A DNA stretch of 64,000 nucleotides from Imbricaverruca yamaguchii (taxonomy: Eukaryota; Arthropoda; Thecostraca; Neoverrucidae). Position 1 is the first letter of the stretch. Every line of letters begins with the position of its first letter. The stretch spans positions 372,001-436,000 of the forward strand of contig JAOTOL010001648.1 in assembly GCA_034440575.1 (NCBI GenBank), read 5' to 3'. Made by a program: the position numbers and the translations under genes. Positions 45,846 to 56,955 of the stretch are shown here, piece after piece. The notes under the pieces were generated by a model that saw nothing but the letters and a program-made list of their open reading frames with translations, was not told where the DNA came from and ran no database searches.

Positions 45846-47599
45846 CATCATACCGTCGCTCACTGCCACGGACAGCACTGGTGTCGCTTTGTGAAAACGA
45901 TTGGGAGAGGAAGGGCCACATGATGCCTATTGAATTGAATATATATTTTGGATGAATTGAGGTGTTGGAAGTTCTTGCTCGCGCTCGCGCTGCTCGGACA
46001 GACAAGGTTCAGCGAGAGATTTGGCGGTGCACGCTCTATTTTCTGGGAGCTAATGCTTGGTAGGGTGGCCCATTTTCGCCTCTTTTCCAGCTCTTCTATT
46101 TTCGGGCATCATTCTATGGTTTTTCATGCTGCGTTCGGTTATGACATTTTGTCGAAATATTCGAATTTTCGTTGCCCGCCCGTCTTAAAGTCATTAAGGT
46201 TCACGATGTTCACTTTGCACTATCACTTCCACCGAGGGCAGCGTGCCTAACTAAGCACGTATCTGATATGTTGGTACATTGGTGTTGCAGATGCATACCG
46301 CTTTTGGTGTCCAGCACCCTCGCGATTTTTCAACAGCATTCTGCTGTACGCAGCTACTCGATCGGTATTTCATCAGCTGGCCAATAGGTGGCAGCTCCGT
46401 CGCAACGCCCTGAAGAGAACATTCGACAATGATTGACCGAGTGTATGAATACACTGGGTCAGATATTAATGCAGGTAGACATTTTGAGATGAAGGATGAA
46501 TGCATTCGCCGTCGGGGGTGATGACCTGTAAGAAGCGTAAATAGAATGCAGCAGGAAGTAAATAATAGCCATCTGTCATTCTCCACGTATTTGCTGTTAC
46601 TCCATGTTGTGAGTGAAACAACCCAAATTCTGACCTTTAATTAACAGCTTATTGCAATCCAACCGTTAATATATCTGTTATCCTCCCTCTCACCCTCACT
46701 CCCTCTCCCCTCTTTCTCTCTTCCTCTCTCGTCCACTCTCACCTTCCCCCTCCTTCCCTTTCTCCCACCCTCCCCATTCTCCATTCATGTCGCCGCATCG
46801 AGCATGGTTCCTGCAAAGGTTTCTCATTGTCATATTTGAATTTCACATGGATTATGCATTACGAAGATTGCGGAGATTACACATCACTAATACAGATTCA
46901 AGATCATGTGACAGATATTCAACTGCATCACTTTTTGTGCTCATGCCCCGCCATCGTCGCTTGTCCGTGCCTACGCTTCATCGCTGCCAGCTTGGCTGTC
47001 TTGCCGCTGGGCGCCACAAACCTGCCCCGTGGACTCCGTTGCCAGCTTCACTGCTCTCACCGTTGAGTGGCTGTGGCAGAGCACGCCCTGGTGGAGTGGC
47101 GTCGCTGCTGTCGAGCTCGCTTCGTCGCCAGTGCCTGCGGATGTACGGCGGCTCTAGTGTCGCGTTCTACACGTCGGCCATCTGCATGTAGCTGCAGGCC
47201 GAAGAGTTCAGACGTGGGACTCTTTAGGTGCCGCACCTTGAGACGGCCATCAGTGGACTGTTGCACGACTCGGCTCTTCTGGATAAACTCCACCGCCTTC
47301 CCGCGAACGTCCGTATCAATGCCGTCCAGCGTAGCTGGAAGGACTTCCTCTTGGTGACCCTTGAAGCCGCTACGACCCACACTGGCGCAAAGCAGGGTGA
47401 TATCCTCTGGCCGACATCAGCGCCTTTGACGCTATGCCTCGTTGAGCAAGTGCAGTGCCCCGAAAATAGCATTTGACCTGGACTTGATATCGATGACGGT
47501 TGGAGCCAGGGGTGTTTTATATACTTTTGAGGGGGCTTGCGTTTGGCTCATATGTGTCCAGACTTGTCTAGTCCTGTCATGAACGCTCCGAGCGGAAAC
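45846..47599. other. Sequence without recognised gene
   Basis: 46,680-46,780 is CT-rich. Frames at 46,787-47,476 (up to 134 codons, both strands) lack convincing domains. Confidence 0.4.
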
Positions 47600-47760
47600 C
47601 GTCACCATACCCATTACCACTGTGCCATGGTATTGCCGTTATTCCTGTCTCATAGTCGTGCCACTACCTCTGTGCTATGGTGCTTCCCACCGTCGCTGTC
47701 TCCTGGCATTTCCCACTACCACTGTCCCGTGGCGTTGCCCGCCGTTTTGGAGCCAGTCCC
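47600..47760. repeat. Second block of the CATGG..TTACCACTG repeat
   Basis: CCATTACCACTGTGCCATGG, CACTACCTCTGTGCTATGG and CCCACTACCACTGTCCCGTG are variants of the unit at 45,595-45,845, about 1.9 kb away and in the same orientation. Confidence 0.65.
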
Positions 47761-48059
47761 AGGTATGACGGCCATGTCAAGCCCGGTTCACACCGCGACA
47801 GACCGAAACGGATAAGAAACTTTCTTGTCAGCAGAACAAGAGCGGCAGAAGTTGAGCATATGGTAACATCGGAAATACTCAAGACGCGAATTGGTAACAA
47901 CGGACGTATCCCTTACTGGCGCCTGGTTTACGAAGTGGCGCACCTCACTCATTGCTTGTGAGGTGCGTGATGTGCGATGATCTTCGCGAATTTAATTGTG
48001 GACTGGCTTGTATTAACTAAGCGTCGAGGGTTACGTGTTGAAGATAGAAGGCAATTTGT

Positions 48060-48530
48060 TTTTACTCATGCTTCTGGATGATGTCCGACCTAGAAAGAGC
48101 TTGGTATGCCCCATATTTATGCCTAAGTGAAGATATAATCAATTTCTTTAATCTGTCCTCATATGCCAGGTTGCTTGTACCAATAACCATTTGTGTTCCC
48201 TCTTTTGTACTCAATCTAAAAACCAACAATCTTTTCCATTACTAGGGGACAAAGCTTGAACACAGTATTGCAAAAGTGGCCTGACGTATGCACAGTAAAG
48301 CTTGATGACTTAGCTTTTGTATGGTACATTCCTATTTATTTCCACAGGCATTCAATGCCTTCTTTCTAGCTACTTTGGTCTGTGTCCACAATGGCACCTA
48401 CATCATCCTGTTGAGTCATAGATAGTATTTGGCCACCCACGAAGTATGGATCCCTGATATGCTGCCTACATACAAGTATGATTTTAAACTTGTCGAAGTG
48501 AAACTTATTTTGTCACCTTGGACCACTTCA
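48060..48530 (-). pseudogene. CR1/L2-like LINE reverse-transcriptase C-terminal fossil
   Basis: Conceptual translation of the minus strand, allowing frameshifts and stops, gives in order: KFHFDKFKIILV (48,513-48,470), GGQILSM then DDVGAIVDTDQ (48,438-48,376), LYCAYVRPLLQYCVQALSP (about 48,300-48,243) and TKEGTQMVIGTSNLAYEDRL followed by KKL (48,210-48,140). These correspond to the W.M.FN..KCKVL, GG..L....DLGV.V, L...LVRP.LEYC...WSP and TK.V.GL..L.YEERL.KL blocks of the region after the reverse-transcriptase catalytic core in CR1/L2/Jockey-type LINEs. The catalytic palm itself is not visible. The copy is an old, dead fragment. Confidence 0.75.
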
Positions 48531-49700
48531 CATGCTTGTGTCTTTCTGCACCAAAGCCTGCTCATTTTTCCCCATTACTTCCCTGGAGACCAAAATATTT
48601 CATCAGTTGGAATGATGTAGTCATAATGAAGTCATGCTGAATGTGGCATGGGTGGGTATGCTGTCCTCAATGTGGTAATGGTATGCTAGCAAGCATCATT
48701 TTGCATTTTTTGGGGCCTTGCCTCCCAAAAATACAAAACACTGGTGCACCCCACCCAACATATTTCCAATTAATGTTATAATAATGAGGCTCATGTTTGT
48801 GAGGTTAGATCATTAGATGCAACGTGGAAGTGTCTAATGATTGCTAGGTTGCCTAACAGGCTTTCCCAATAACAACTAGACTTGGTTGTTTATTTTTTGT
48901 TATATTGATGTATCCATTCCACCAATAAGCAAATAAATCAACCAAAACTAATCATATACTTAGCAAGTGCTGACATAGAGTGATAGGTAGTAGGCAGGTA
49001 GCTACCTACTTAGGGGAAGAAGGGGTTCTGAACATTAAGTGCAGCATGAAACAAATAGCATTTGCTTTTGTATAGCTGATCAATTAATTGTACTGTGCTT
49101 ACTCAACAAAGAAATGAACGAGCTATCCGTATTCAAACAATTCCCCTCAATAAAAGTCCTCTAACCACTTGCAATGAGCAACTTCCAAACAGATAATTAT
49201 TTTGTAACGGTGTACCATATTTTGAGCACAAAAATGTTGTGCAGAATTGACTCACTGTAGCTGTTGTGGTACAAGCTATTAGTAGCCACTAAAATTGCTG
49301 GTGTAAATGCAAAGACAAATATTGAAAGTCACTTCCTTATGGTTTCTTTAAGCCTTAAGCCCCTAGAAACCTAAAATGGTACCTGTGAACTTCATTATCT
49401 CCAAACACGAAAATAAATGTATTACTATGCAATCATGCCGTCATATTTTGGTAGAGACAGGTGCATCATTTATGAATACCACCATCTCTTTGTTGTTTAT
49501 ATGCTGAATATGATGTGGGAGACATCCAAAAGTATGTGTTCAGGAAACAAAACATGTCCAGATACAACCCCTCTTCCCTATAATGCTAAATCAAATCGAG
49601 CATACAAAACACATACAACGAAGGCCGTGCTTCAGTATAGACCATCTTTGACTGAAATATTGAGCAAATACTCCACCACCATCCCCAAAGTTCACCTATC
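48531..49700. other. AT-rich interior without recognised gene
   Basis: Unique, AT-rich DNA. A 116-codon plus frame at 49,417-49,767 has no domain. Confidence 0.45.
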
Positions 49701-49964
49701 TGCCAACGGTACCCCTTGCCCTGTGCTCGCCGACAACAGTACGCCACGAGGCCGACACAAAAGTTGACTTCAATCCAACTTTTCTTGTTCGTGCCAAACG
49801 GCGCCGTTTCTTGTCTGACCCATCTCCGATTCACACCGGCAAACGCCAAAGCCAAAACGGCCGGGGCGGTCGCTTACCATATTTGGTCATGTGACGTCAC
49901 AAAATCGCAGGCGAGCGGCCGGCAGCGCCGTTTCTCATCCCATCCTGTCGCGGTGTGAACCGGG

Positions 49965-50589
49965 GTTCACTCAGACGTCTGGTAAAATCACTCAGACCTG
50001 GGGGACGTGGATCGAGTTGCGCTCCGCACCGCGGCTCGCGCCGACGACCACACCGGACATGCTAGGGCGACGCCCCCGTCTTCGGAGGGTTCGCTGTCCT
50101 GGGGAGGGGCCGAACCCGTCGGGGAGTGGTGCTACTGTCCTCGAAGGGTTAACCGTCCTGGGGCGGGGCCGAAGCTGTCGGGAGTGGCGCTGCTGTCCTG
50201 GCACGTGTCAACCAACCGACGTAGCAGCGACTCGGTGCGGTTCACTACCGACGGGACAGGCTGGACCCCCGCCACCCCTCCCACGCTCCGACACTAGCCC
50301 ACACGCGCTGGCGGGCCACCCAGGCCGCCGCCGTCTGGATCCCTGCCCGGCTGCAGCCTGCTCACACCTGGCTGATGCGGAAGTACACACAGCTGCGGCG
50401 AGCCGGCCGACGCTCGGGCGGCACATCCGCCGTGTGTGTGCGTGCGACGTATGTGTCGGCGCCGGCCGGGCCCTGCGGCGGCGTCTGTCGGTGTCGACGC
50501 AGCACGCGCCGCTCACAGCGCGGGCGAGGTGTCAGGCGCCTGGAGTCTCACCGGTGGGAGGTGCCAGTCTGCACCGGGAACATGTCGGT
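49965..50589. promoter_or_regulatory. CpG-rich island right of the AT-rich block
   Basis: About 600 bp of GC- and CpG-rich DNA. A TGACGTCA octamer lies just outside it to the left at 49,892-49,899. The 260-codon plus frame here (49,891-50,673) has no domain, so no gene is claimed. Confidence 0.3.
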
Positions 50590-51340
50590 ACGCAGAACAT
50601 GCAGAGCAGCCGTGAGCTGTACAGGACACACAGGGCAGCAGTGAGCAGTACAGGACACACAGGGGAGCCGTGAGCTGTACAGGACACACAGGGCAGCCGT
50701 GAGCAGTACAGGACACACAGGGTAACCGTGAGCAGTACAGGACACACAGGACAGCCGTGAGCAGTACAGGACACACAGGATAGTCATGAGCAGTACAGAC
50801 ACACAGGGTAACCGTGATCAGTACAGGACACACAGGGCAGTCGTGAGCAGTACAGGACACACAGGACAGCCGTGAGCAGTACAGGACACACAGGGTAACC
50901 GTGAGCAGTACAGGACACACAGGGCAGCCGTGAGCAGTACAGGACACACAGGGTAACCGTGATCAGTACAGGACACACAGGGCAGCCGTGAGCAGTACAG
51001 GACACACAGGATAGTCATGATCAGTACAGGACACAGGCCAGCCGTGAGCAGTACAGGACACACAGGACAGCCGTGAGCAGTACAGGACACACAGGGTAGT
51101 CATGAGCAGTACAGAACACCCGCAGTACAAGACACACAGGGTAACCGTGAGCAGTACAGAACACCCGCAGTACAGGACACACAGGGCAGTCGTGAGCAGT
51201 ACAGGGCACACAGGGCAGTCGTGAGCAGTACAGGACACACAGGGCAGCCGTGAGCAGTACAGGACACACAGGGCAGTCGTGATCAGTACAGGACACACAG
51301 GGCAGCCGTGACCAGTACAGGACACACAGGGCCCGCCGTT
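50590..51340. repeat. 29-bp minisatellite, about 25 units
   Basis: Units carry AGTACAGGACACACAGGGCA and GCCGTGAGC, with GTAACC, GTCGTG and ACAGCC subtypes. A short AACACCCGCAGTACA interruption occurs twice near 51,115 and 51,160. Confidence 0.97.
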
Positions 51341-51379
51341 TTCGACTGTGTGTCCTGTAGTACAGGACACACAGTCGAA
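51341..51379. repeat. 39-bp near-perfect palindrome at the end of the 29-bp array
   Basis: Left arm TTCGACTGTGTGTCCTGTA (51,341-51,359), one central G, right arm its exact complement (51,361-51,379). The arms contain the array's own TACAGGACACACAG, so the palindrome joins a unit to an inverted copy of itself. Confidence 0.9.
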
Positions 51380-51396
51380 TAAATCCGGGTACACAG

Positions 51397-51772
51397 GAGC
51401 GGTGGTCGTATATCACCGTGTGCTGTTCCACCGATGATAACCACCCACTACCCCACAGGAGCGGTGGTCGTATATCACCGTGTGCTGATGTCCACTGTTG
51501 GTACCGACCCGAGCCTACGTCACGTGACCACAGGAGCGGTGGTCGCATATCACCGTGTGCTGATGTCCACTGTTGGTACCGACCCGAGCCTACGTCACAT
51601 GACCACAGGAGCGGTGGTCGTATATCACCGTGTGCTGATGTCCACCGATGGTACCGACCCGAGCCTACGTCACATGACCACAGGAGCGGTGGTCGTATAT
51701 CACCGTGTGCTGATGTCCACCGATGGTACCGACCCGAGCCTACGTCACATGACCACAGAAGCGACGCCGGTG
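51397..51772. repeat. 75-bp minisatellite, about 5 units
   Basis: Units carry ACCACAGGAGCGGTGGTCGT, ATATCACCGTGTGCTGATGT, CCACCGATGGTACCGACCCG and AGCCTACGTCACATG; the first unit lacks the middle part. Confidence 0.95.
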
Positions 51773-52629
51773 ACTCCAGTTCTGCATCGACTATTCCAAC
51801 GCTGACCTCAGAAATGGGCACACGTCCTCAGACATGGACCTGGATCACGCTGGGCCCACGCTGAATTGATCCGTAGTTGACGCCGAATTCGTATTACGCC
51901 TCGTTGGCATTCAGTCGTTGCGAACTTTCGGGGGCAGCCTCGTTTGGCCTCTTTGTTCTGTGGTTCGATGTATGGCTGGAGTAGCAGGTAAAAAGGTCGG
52001 CGGTTGATGAAATGCGCGCGAGCGGCACGTGGTAATCTGCCCTGACGGAGCAGATCACAAATAGCGCAGGAGCCCCGTTGTTTTTGTATATTGAATTCTG
52101 TGGACGCTTGGGAAGCACTGGAGGGTACCCAGAGAGGGTCTGACAGCGTAATCTTGAATTATGCACATGGCCACAGCAGAGGAAGGCTGCCAATCCATGC
52201 CGCAGTTCCACACATACAGTCTACAGAGGCGACAACCCCATCTTTAGTTGTAGACAGACATGCAAGAGAGGAGGATTGAAAACACCGTCTTCAGTCCTTC
52301 GCTTATGCTAAGGCCGTGATTCAATATATAAGTGGTGAATGTATAATGAGCTTTTAAATGCATTCCATCATTGCGCGTAATTAGGAACGATCTGCTCAAG
52401 TCAACCGTGTGCCTGACGTCATGCATGTCTGACGCGGTTGCCTCCTCTTGCATCAACTCAGAGCAATTTCGTCAGGTGTTTATCGGAGCCGTCCTAACCG
52501 AGTGCTAACTGTGATCTACCACACATCAATTTTCACTTCCAATTGCTACTCGGACTAGACACTCAATGCCAGGAGAAACACGCGCAGGTCATCGATCCTA
52601 TTTCTGCGTCGCGGGAACTTCTACCCACG
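51773..52629. other. Sequence without recognised gene
   Basis: Unique-looking DNA. Frames to 105 codons show no domain. Confidence 0.45.
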
Positions 52630-52818
52630 GGCCAGCTGGTCAGTGGCACAGCTGGCAGTACAGAGTGTGCCGCATCTCTGCCGTGCTACCCATAAACCTG
52701 TTGGCGAGTGGCACAGCTGGCAGCACATAGTGTGCCGCATCTGTGCCGTGCTACCCATAAACCTGTTGGCGAGTGGCACAGCTGGCAGCACAGAGTGTGC
52801 CGCATTTCTGCCGCGCCT
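52630..52818. repeat. 65-bp tandem repeat, about 3 units
   Basis: Units carry AGTGGCACAGCTGGCAGCAC, AGAGTGTGCCGCATCTCTGC and CGTGCTACCCATAAACCTGT. Confidence 0.92.
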
Positions 52819-53724
52819 ACCGTTCACCCGGCACGCTCGAGTCACGAGGCGCTGCTGGGAGTGCGTGGCGGCGGTACGCGACGGGGGAGGCGCACCTGTC
52901 GTGCATCAGTGGTAAACAAGGCGCGCCGCAGCCCTGCTGAGCACGGCCCTCAGGCGTGGCCGACGTCGGGTCGAGGTGCTACCTTCGGCGCCTGACGGCT
53001 CCGCCGCCGCCGCCGCCGGAACTGCGTCCGCGTCGCGCCATAAACGCCCGGGGTTTCACCTCTTTCGTGGTGGCTGCGGTCGCTGCAGGCGGCAGTGAAG
53101 TCGTGTTCCCGCTTGCGGAATGGTGCTGGATTTAGCACACACCAATTCGATTTCAAGTGTGTCAACTCCGATCTTTAAAAAAATAACATGTTAAAACTAC
53201 CGGCACCTTGTACTACCCCCTCCCCTTGGTTGCACCACCGCCCTTGAGGACACCGTAGAGGTCTCTTCAAAAACTCTATGAAAGACTCTTTGTGAGAATC
53301 GATGATGGAGGTTCAATCGCATGGAGACACGTCTCAACAGACTCGCCTCACGTCAGAAACGCTTTCGTCGGTCCCGTTTGTATCGGGGGAAGCTCATAAA
53401 TACATAATGACCTTTTTCTCGATGGGGCATTCTCGCAGCAACCGCGGACGTGGTTGAATCACTTATTGATGACAAGCCTATACCCGCCTCAGTCTATTTT
53501 GTGGCTATTTGGTCTACTTGGTCTATAACTGTTCAGCTACCGGAGGCTCAGTGGCGTACCGATTAACTGGTTAGCCTCACATCGCTCGATCTTCCGCTCC
53601 AGTCCTACGTAACCGACGCGGTGGTGTTTGTACCACTATCAGACCATCAGTCATCGATAACTTTGGCGTCTCACGTCTCCTCGAATCGCCTGCGGCAGTA
53701 CGGACCGACGTGCACGGGGGGGTA
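52819..53724. other. CpG-rich then unique sequence, no recognised gene
   Basis: 52,820-53,110 is CpG-rich with a (GCC)n tract near 53,000. Around 53,545-53,625 the sequence CTCAGTGGCGTACCG...GATTAACTGGTTAGCC loosely resembles a tRNA D-arm region but lacks a good B box. Confidence 0.4.
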
Positions 53725-53972
53725 GACAGACCACGGCTGGACTGACGTGGTCGGTTCTGGGGGTAGTGAGGGAGCCGCTAATCCGACGTGATGGGCTCGG
53801 CGTGTCCTGGTGGTAGAGGGCGTGGCTGGACCGATGTGATAGATCCAGGGGCGGAGATGGCGTGACTGGACCGATGTGATATGTCCAGGGTGGAGAGGGC
53901 GTGGCTGGACTGATTTTATAGGTCCAGGGGTGGAGAGGGCGTGGTTGGACTGATGTAACAGATCAGATGATG
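53725..53972. repeat. About 40-bp repeat, 5-6 diverged units
   Basis: Recurrent GTGGCTGGACCGATGTGATA and GGTCCAGGGGTGGAGAGGGC; left units are more diverged. Confidence 0.8.
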
Positions 53973-54839
53973 ATATGAGATTACTGTTGGCATTGCATCG
54001 TCAATGGGCACATGACAGTTGGCTCACAGAGTCCAACCATAATGTCTGACCACATTCAGCAGTTCAATTGTAATGTCTATGACCACATTCACAACACGTA
54101 CAGCACAGTGTTTGTTTCTTAGCGATGCACGAAGAACATAGTTAGTGTGGTGCTCGAAAGCCCTACGCATTATGGCAAAGCATACATGTTCGATATGTCC
54201 TACGATTTTTTGTTACGGACTTCTGAAGCCATTGTTGAGCTGATTTTCTCCTATGCACATTTGAGCAACTTGATACAACTGCTTCACATTTGCAACTGAT
54301 TGTGTGCGCACTCCCTATTCACAGACCGTTCCAAATGTATTCACCCGGAACTTCCATTATGGCACTCCTTCGAACCACACTCGAATGTTCTCTTGACTGA
54401 TATCCAGCAGCGCTATCTCCACTTCCTTGACCGCATCATTGTGTGCACATCTGTGCATAAGCTATCCACACACCATCTGCAAAACGTCTCAACTCGGGTC
54501 CGATAACTCCTATCGGGTCCGATAACTCCACCTGCGGCACCACCCTTCACATTTGGTCCAAGTGGCACGGTGTATTTCATTTGTCCACACACCGCATTGC
54601 AATCGAGACCGGATGCGGTGCGTGAGTCAGCACGCAGAAGTCAAGGCTGGGGGGTCAGAATGCAGGGGTCAATGTCGGCGTCGGGTGCGGCGTATCTGGG
54701 GTGAGAGATGTCGCCTGTATCCGGCTCAGCGCCGGCAGCGTGCAAGTGTGTTATTAGGCCGGTCGAGGAGCCAGTTGTGGACGGAGCAGTGGAAAACGGT
54801 GCCGGGCGGCGGCCTGGCGAGATAACGGGTCATGCATCT
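53973..54839. other. Sequence without recognised gene
   Basis: Small local repeats only (TCGGGTCCGATAACTCC twice near 54,496). Confidence 0.45.
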
Positions 54840-55072
54840 CTGACCAGATGTCTGAGTGGTGGCTGAGGTCAGACATCTCTGGCCGGATAGTGGTGGCTGA
54901 GATCACGTGTCTTTGGCCGGATAGTGGTGGCTGAGTTCGCGCATCTCTGGCCGGATAGTGGTGGCTGAGGTAACGCATCTCTGGCCGGATAGTGGTGGCT
55001 GAGATCACGTGTCTTTGGCCGGATAGTGGTGGCTGAGTTCGCGCATCTCTGGCCGGATAGTGGTGGCTGATG
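54840..55072. repeat. 34-bp minisatellite, about 7 units
   Basis: Units carry TCTCTGGCCGGATAGTGGTG and GCTGAGGTAACGCA, with GATCACGTG and GTTCGCGCA subtypes alternating in a 68/102-bp pattern. Confidence 0.95.
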
Positions 55073-56239
55073 CCATCCGTCGCCCACTGCCAGCCACGCA
55101 TCATGTTGCCCGGTGTCACCGCAAATCCCCCCTCCCCGGCAGAGGCATCGTGCATCGTGAACCTGCATCGCATGATCACGTACCCTTCTGCACTCCCAGC
55201 ATTGCTGCACTCAGTACCGGTCGGGTAGTGATTGCAACCACGTGTTTGTTTTTTCCATATGTTTTGTTTGTTTGTTATGTCTTATTTCTTTCGTTTTCCT
55301 TACAGGTATTTTAAGTTGTGCCTGACCCTTGGACTCATCATCGTTCATCTTCTGTGACGGCACAAATGAAGAAAAACCCAGCGCAGGTATATGATCAGTA
55401 GTGCTTTCCCGCTCTCTCTCCATCTGCACTGTGACCAATGCAATCTGCAATCTGACTGCAGAACTGTGTACATACGTTGTTGTCCTGGTTCCGGTAATTT
55501 TTTAATAATACAATTTAGTTAGCTTATTTTTCTGCACTATTTGTGCTAACATGACGGACTCGTAGGAATTCCTTGACATCGTTTCATGAGGAAAGCAAAT
55601 AATTTCAACGACTAGGCCAGCTGAAAAATTCTTCCCTTCATGAACTTGTCACGCAGAAGGGTAAAGAAGTAAATCGCCGTTTAAATGATACAAAGTAATT
55701 ATGCCGGTGCTATTCACAATTGATTACCAAGGTTATAGGAGAATACGAAGAATAGTTGACACCAAAGTATTATGACAGGCTCATACATTTATTGTGGTGT
55801 GGTATGCGAAGTGCTTCAAGTATTTAAAAAAAAACAAAGTCAGGAAAATGTCGTTCTATAAGGCACACCAACATCATCTCGTCGTACGTTGTCATCACAT
55901 TAGCATATCTGACCACACGCTCGCCGTAGGAGGGCGCCACGAGCCAGATATGCATCACCTGCTCCTAGTTGTGCATTTGTTTGGTTACTTTTCATCTATC
56001 CACGCCTACTTCAATCCTCTTGCTTCCTGACAATGTTTTGACTTAACATGCATGATAGTGATGCTCATCTTTTTAGACTTAGAATTATATAGCCTAGCAA
56101 TTCAATAGTGAGCTAATAATATACATTCTACTTTTTCGGCCTGGGAATACCAACATACCTCCAGGTAGGCTAGTTTCCATTCCAGGTCTTTCATTGTCGT
56201 TTCTTGTTTATTCTTCCTTCATGCAGCTACCACGCTCGT
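55073..56239. other. Sequence without recognised gene
   Basis: Mostly AT-rich. If the coronin start-codon exon lies close to exon 2 it would be here or further left, but no short exon ending in an in-frame ATG plus donor could be assigned with confidence. Confidence 0.4.
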
Positions 56240-56520
56240 GAAGTTTTCCCCTGGTCCGGCCCGTCATTGTGTGGTCCGTGAGGCTCGCCCTGGTCCGGTC
56301 CGGTATCACGTGCTCCGTGAGGCTCGCCCTGGTCCGGTCCGTTATCACGTGCTCCGTGAGGCTCGCCCTGGTCCGGTCCGTTATCACGTGCTCCGTGAGG
56401 CTCGCCCTGGTCCGGTCCGTTATTGTGTGCTCCCTGAGACTCGCCCCAGTGCGGCCCGTTGTTGTGTGCTCCGTGAGGCTCGCCCTGGCCTGGGCCATTA
56501 TCGCGTGGTCCGTTTTTCAG
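56240..56520. repeat. 39-bp minisatellite abutting a coronin splice acceptor
   Basis: About seven units carry TCCGTGAGGCTCGCCCTGGT and CCGGTCCGTTATCACGTGC; several contain CACGTG. The last unit (from about 56,472) runs through CCATTATCGCGTGG straight into TCCGTTTTTCAG, the acceptor of the coronin exon that begins at 56,521. Confidence 0.93.
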
Positions 56521-56718
56521 TTCTCGTTCCGGGGAGTGCGCACCTCCAAGTTTCGACACATTTTCGGCTCGCCCGCCCGCCGAGACCGGTCGTACGACAA
56601 CCTCAAGATCACTCGCAACGCTCACGATGGCAACTACTGTGCGGCCAACCCGAAGTTCGTCGCCGTCGTCACAGAAGTTGCCGGAGGCGGCGCGTTTGTC
56701 GTCATACCTCTGGAGAAG
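56521..56718 (+). CDS. coro: Coronin, N-terminal exon
   Basis: This 198-bp exon (66 codons) has acceptor TTTTTCAG before 56,521 and donor GTATGA after 56,718, both in phase 0. It encodes the conserved coronin N-terminus: FRGVRTSKFRHIFG, then RDRSYDNLKIT, NYCAANPKFVAVV and the first beta-propeller strand GGGAFVVIPLEK. Coronins bind actin filaments and Arp2/3 and help remodel the cortex; the N-terminal basic stretch is part of the actin-binding surface. No Met begins the exon (it opens FSFRGV), so the start codon lies in an upstream exon not identified here. The next exon at 59,912 continues in phase with TGRVD, as in other coronins (EK|TGR.D). A 39-bp minisatellite runs up to the acceptor, and a TGACGTCA octamer begins four bases after the exon. 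Confidence 0.94.
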
Positions 56719-56794
56719 GTATGACGTCACACTTCTGGAGAACACTGACACTTGTATCCGTGTTAGCGGGTTAGTTGGTTGGTTGGTTTGGCGA

Positions 56795-56955
56795 TCCGAC
56801 AACGGTGCGGTCACATAGCGTCATCAATCTCTCGCGCCGATTAGCACTGCAGCTATAGTGGACTGAGAGCGAAGATTAGCGGCGGTTGGGGCTCGAACCA
56901 GCAACCTTTCGGTTGGGAGACAAGCACCCTATCCCTAGACCATCCGCTAACGGCG
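56795..56955 (-). mobile_element. tRNA-derived SINE, copy D
   Basis: Read on the minus strand: A box TGGTCTAGGG, anticodon-type loop CTCCCAA (CCC, Gly-like), B box GGTTCGAGCC, then the shared core in shortened form CTAATCGGCGCGAGAGATTG and ATGACGCTATGTGACC. The acceptor ends TTAGCGG and CCGCTAA still pair over seven bases, but the anticodon and T stems are imperfect. A segment between head and core (CTTCGCTCTCAGTCCACTAT) is longer than in the other copies. No target-site duplication was found. Confidence 0.82.

Larger units (their letters stand above)
47782..49964. mobile_element. AT-rich island bounded by a 20-bp inverted repeat
   Basis: CCCGGTTCACACCGCGACAG at 47,782-47,801 is perfectly matched in reverse at 49,945-49,964. 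Similarity continues inward as GATAAGAAAC on the left and GATGAGAAAC on the right, offset by about four bases. Inside, from 48.0 to 49.7 kb, the DNA is AT-rich and free of minisatellites, in contrast to both flanks. The GGTTCACACCGCGAC-type terminus resembles those of Harbinger-like and related DNA transposons. I could not identify a target-site duplication or a transposase. A LINE fragment lies inside. Confidence 0.5.

Noticed and set aside
45023..45955. 310-codon plus-strand frame outside the main arrays
   Set aside because: No domain is recognisable, it crosses the fold-back element at its start and a degenerate repeat at its end, and there is no splice or start context in its favour.
46827..47066. 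Cyclin-box-like wording in a short plus frame
   Set aside because: A few residues (CPAIVACPCLRFIAASLAVL) look helical, but no diagnostic cyclin motif or exon border is present.
47057..47476. Possible retrotransposon or gene frames on both strands
   Set aside because: No protease, reverse-transcriptase or integrase motif is visible in either strand.
53545..53625. tRNA-like sequence
   Set aside because: Only the D-arm region resembles a tRNA; the B box is poor and no cloverleaf forms.
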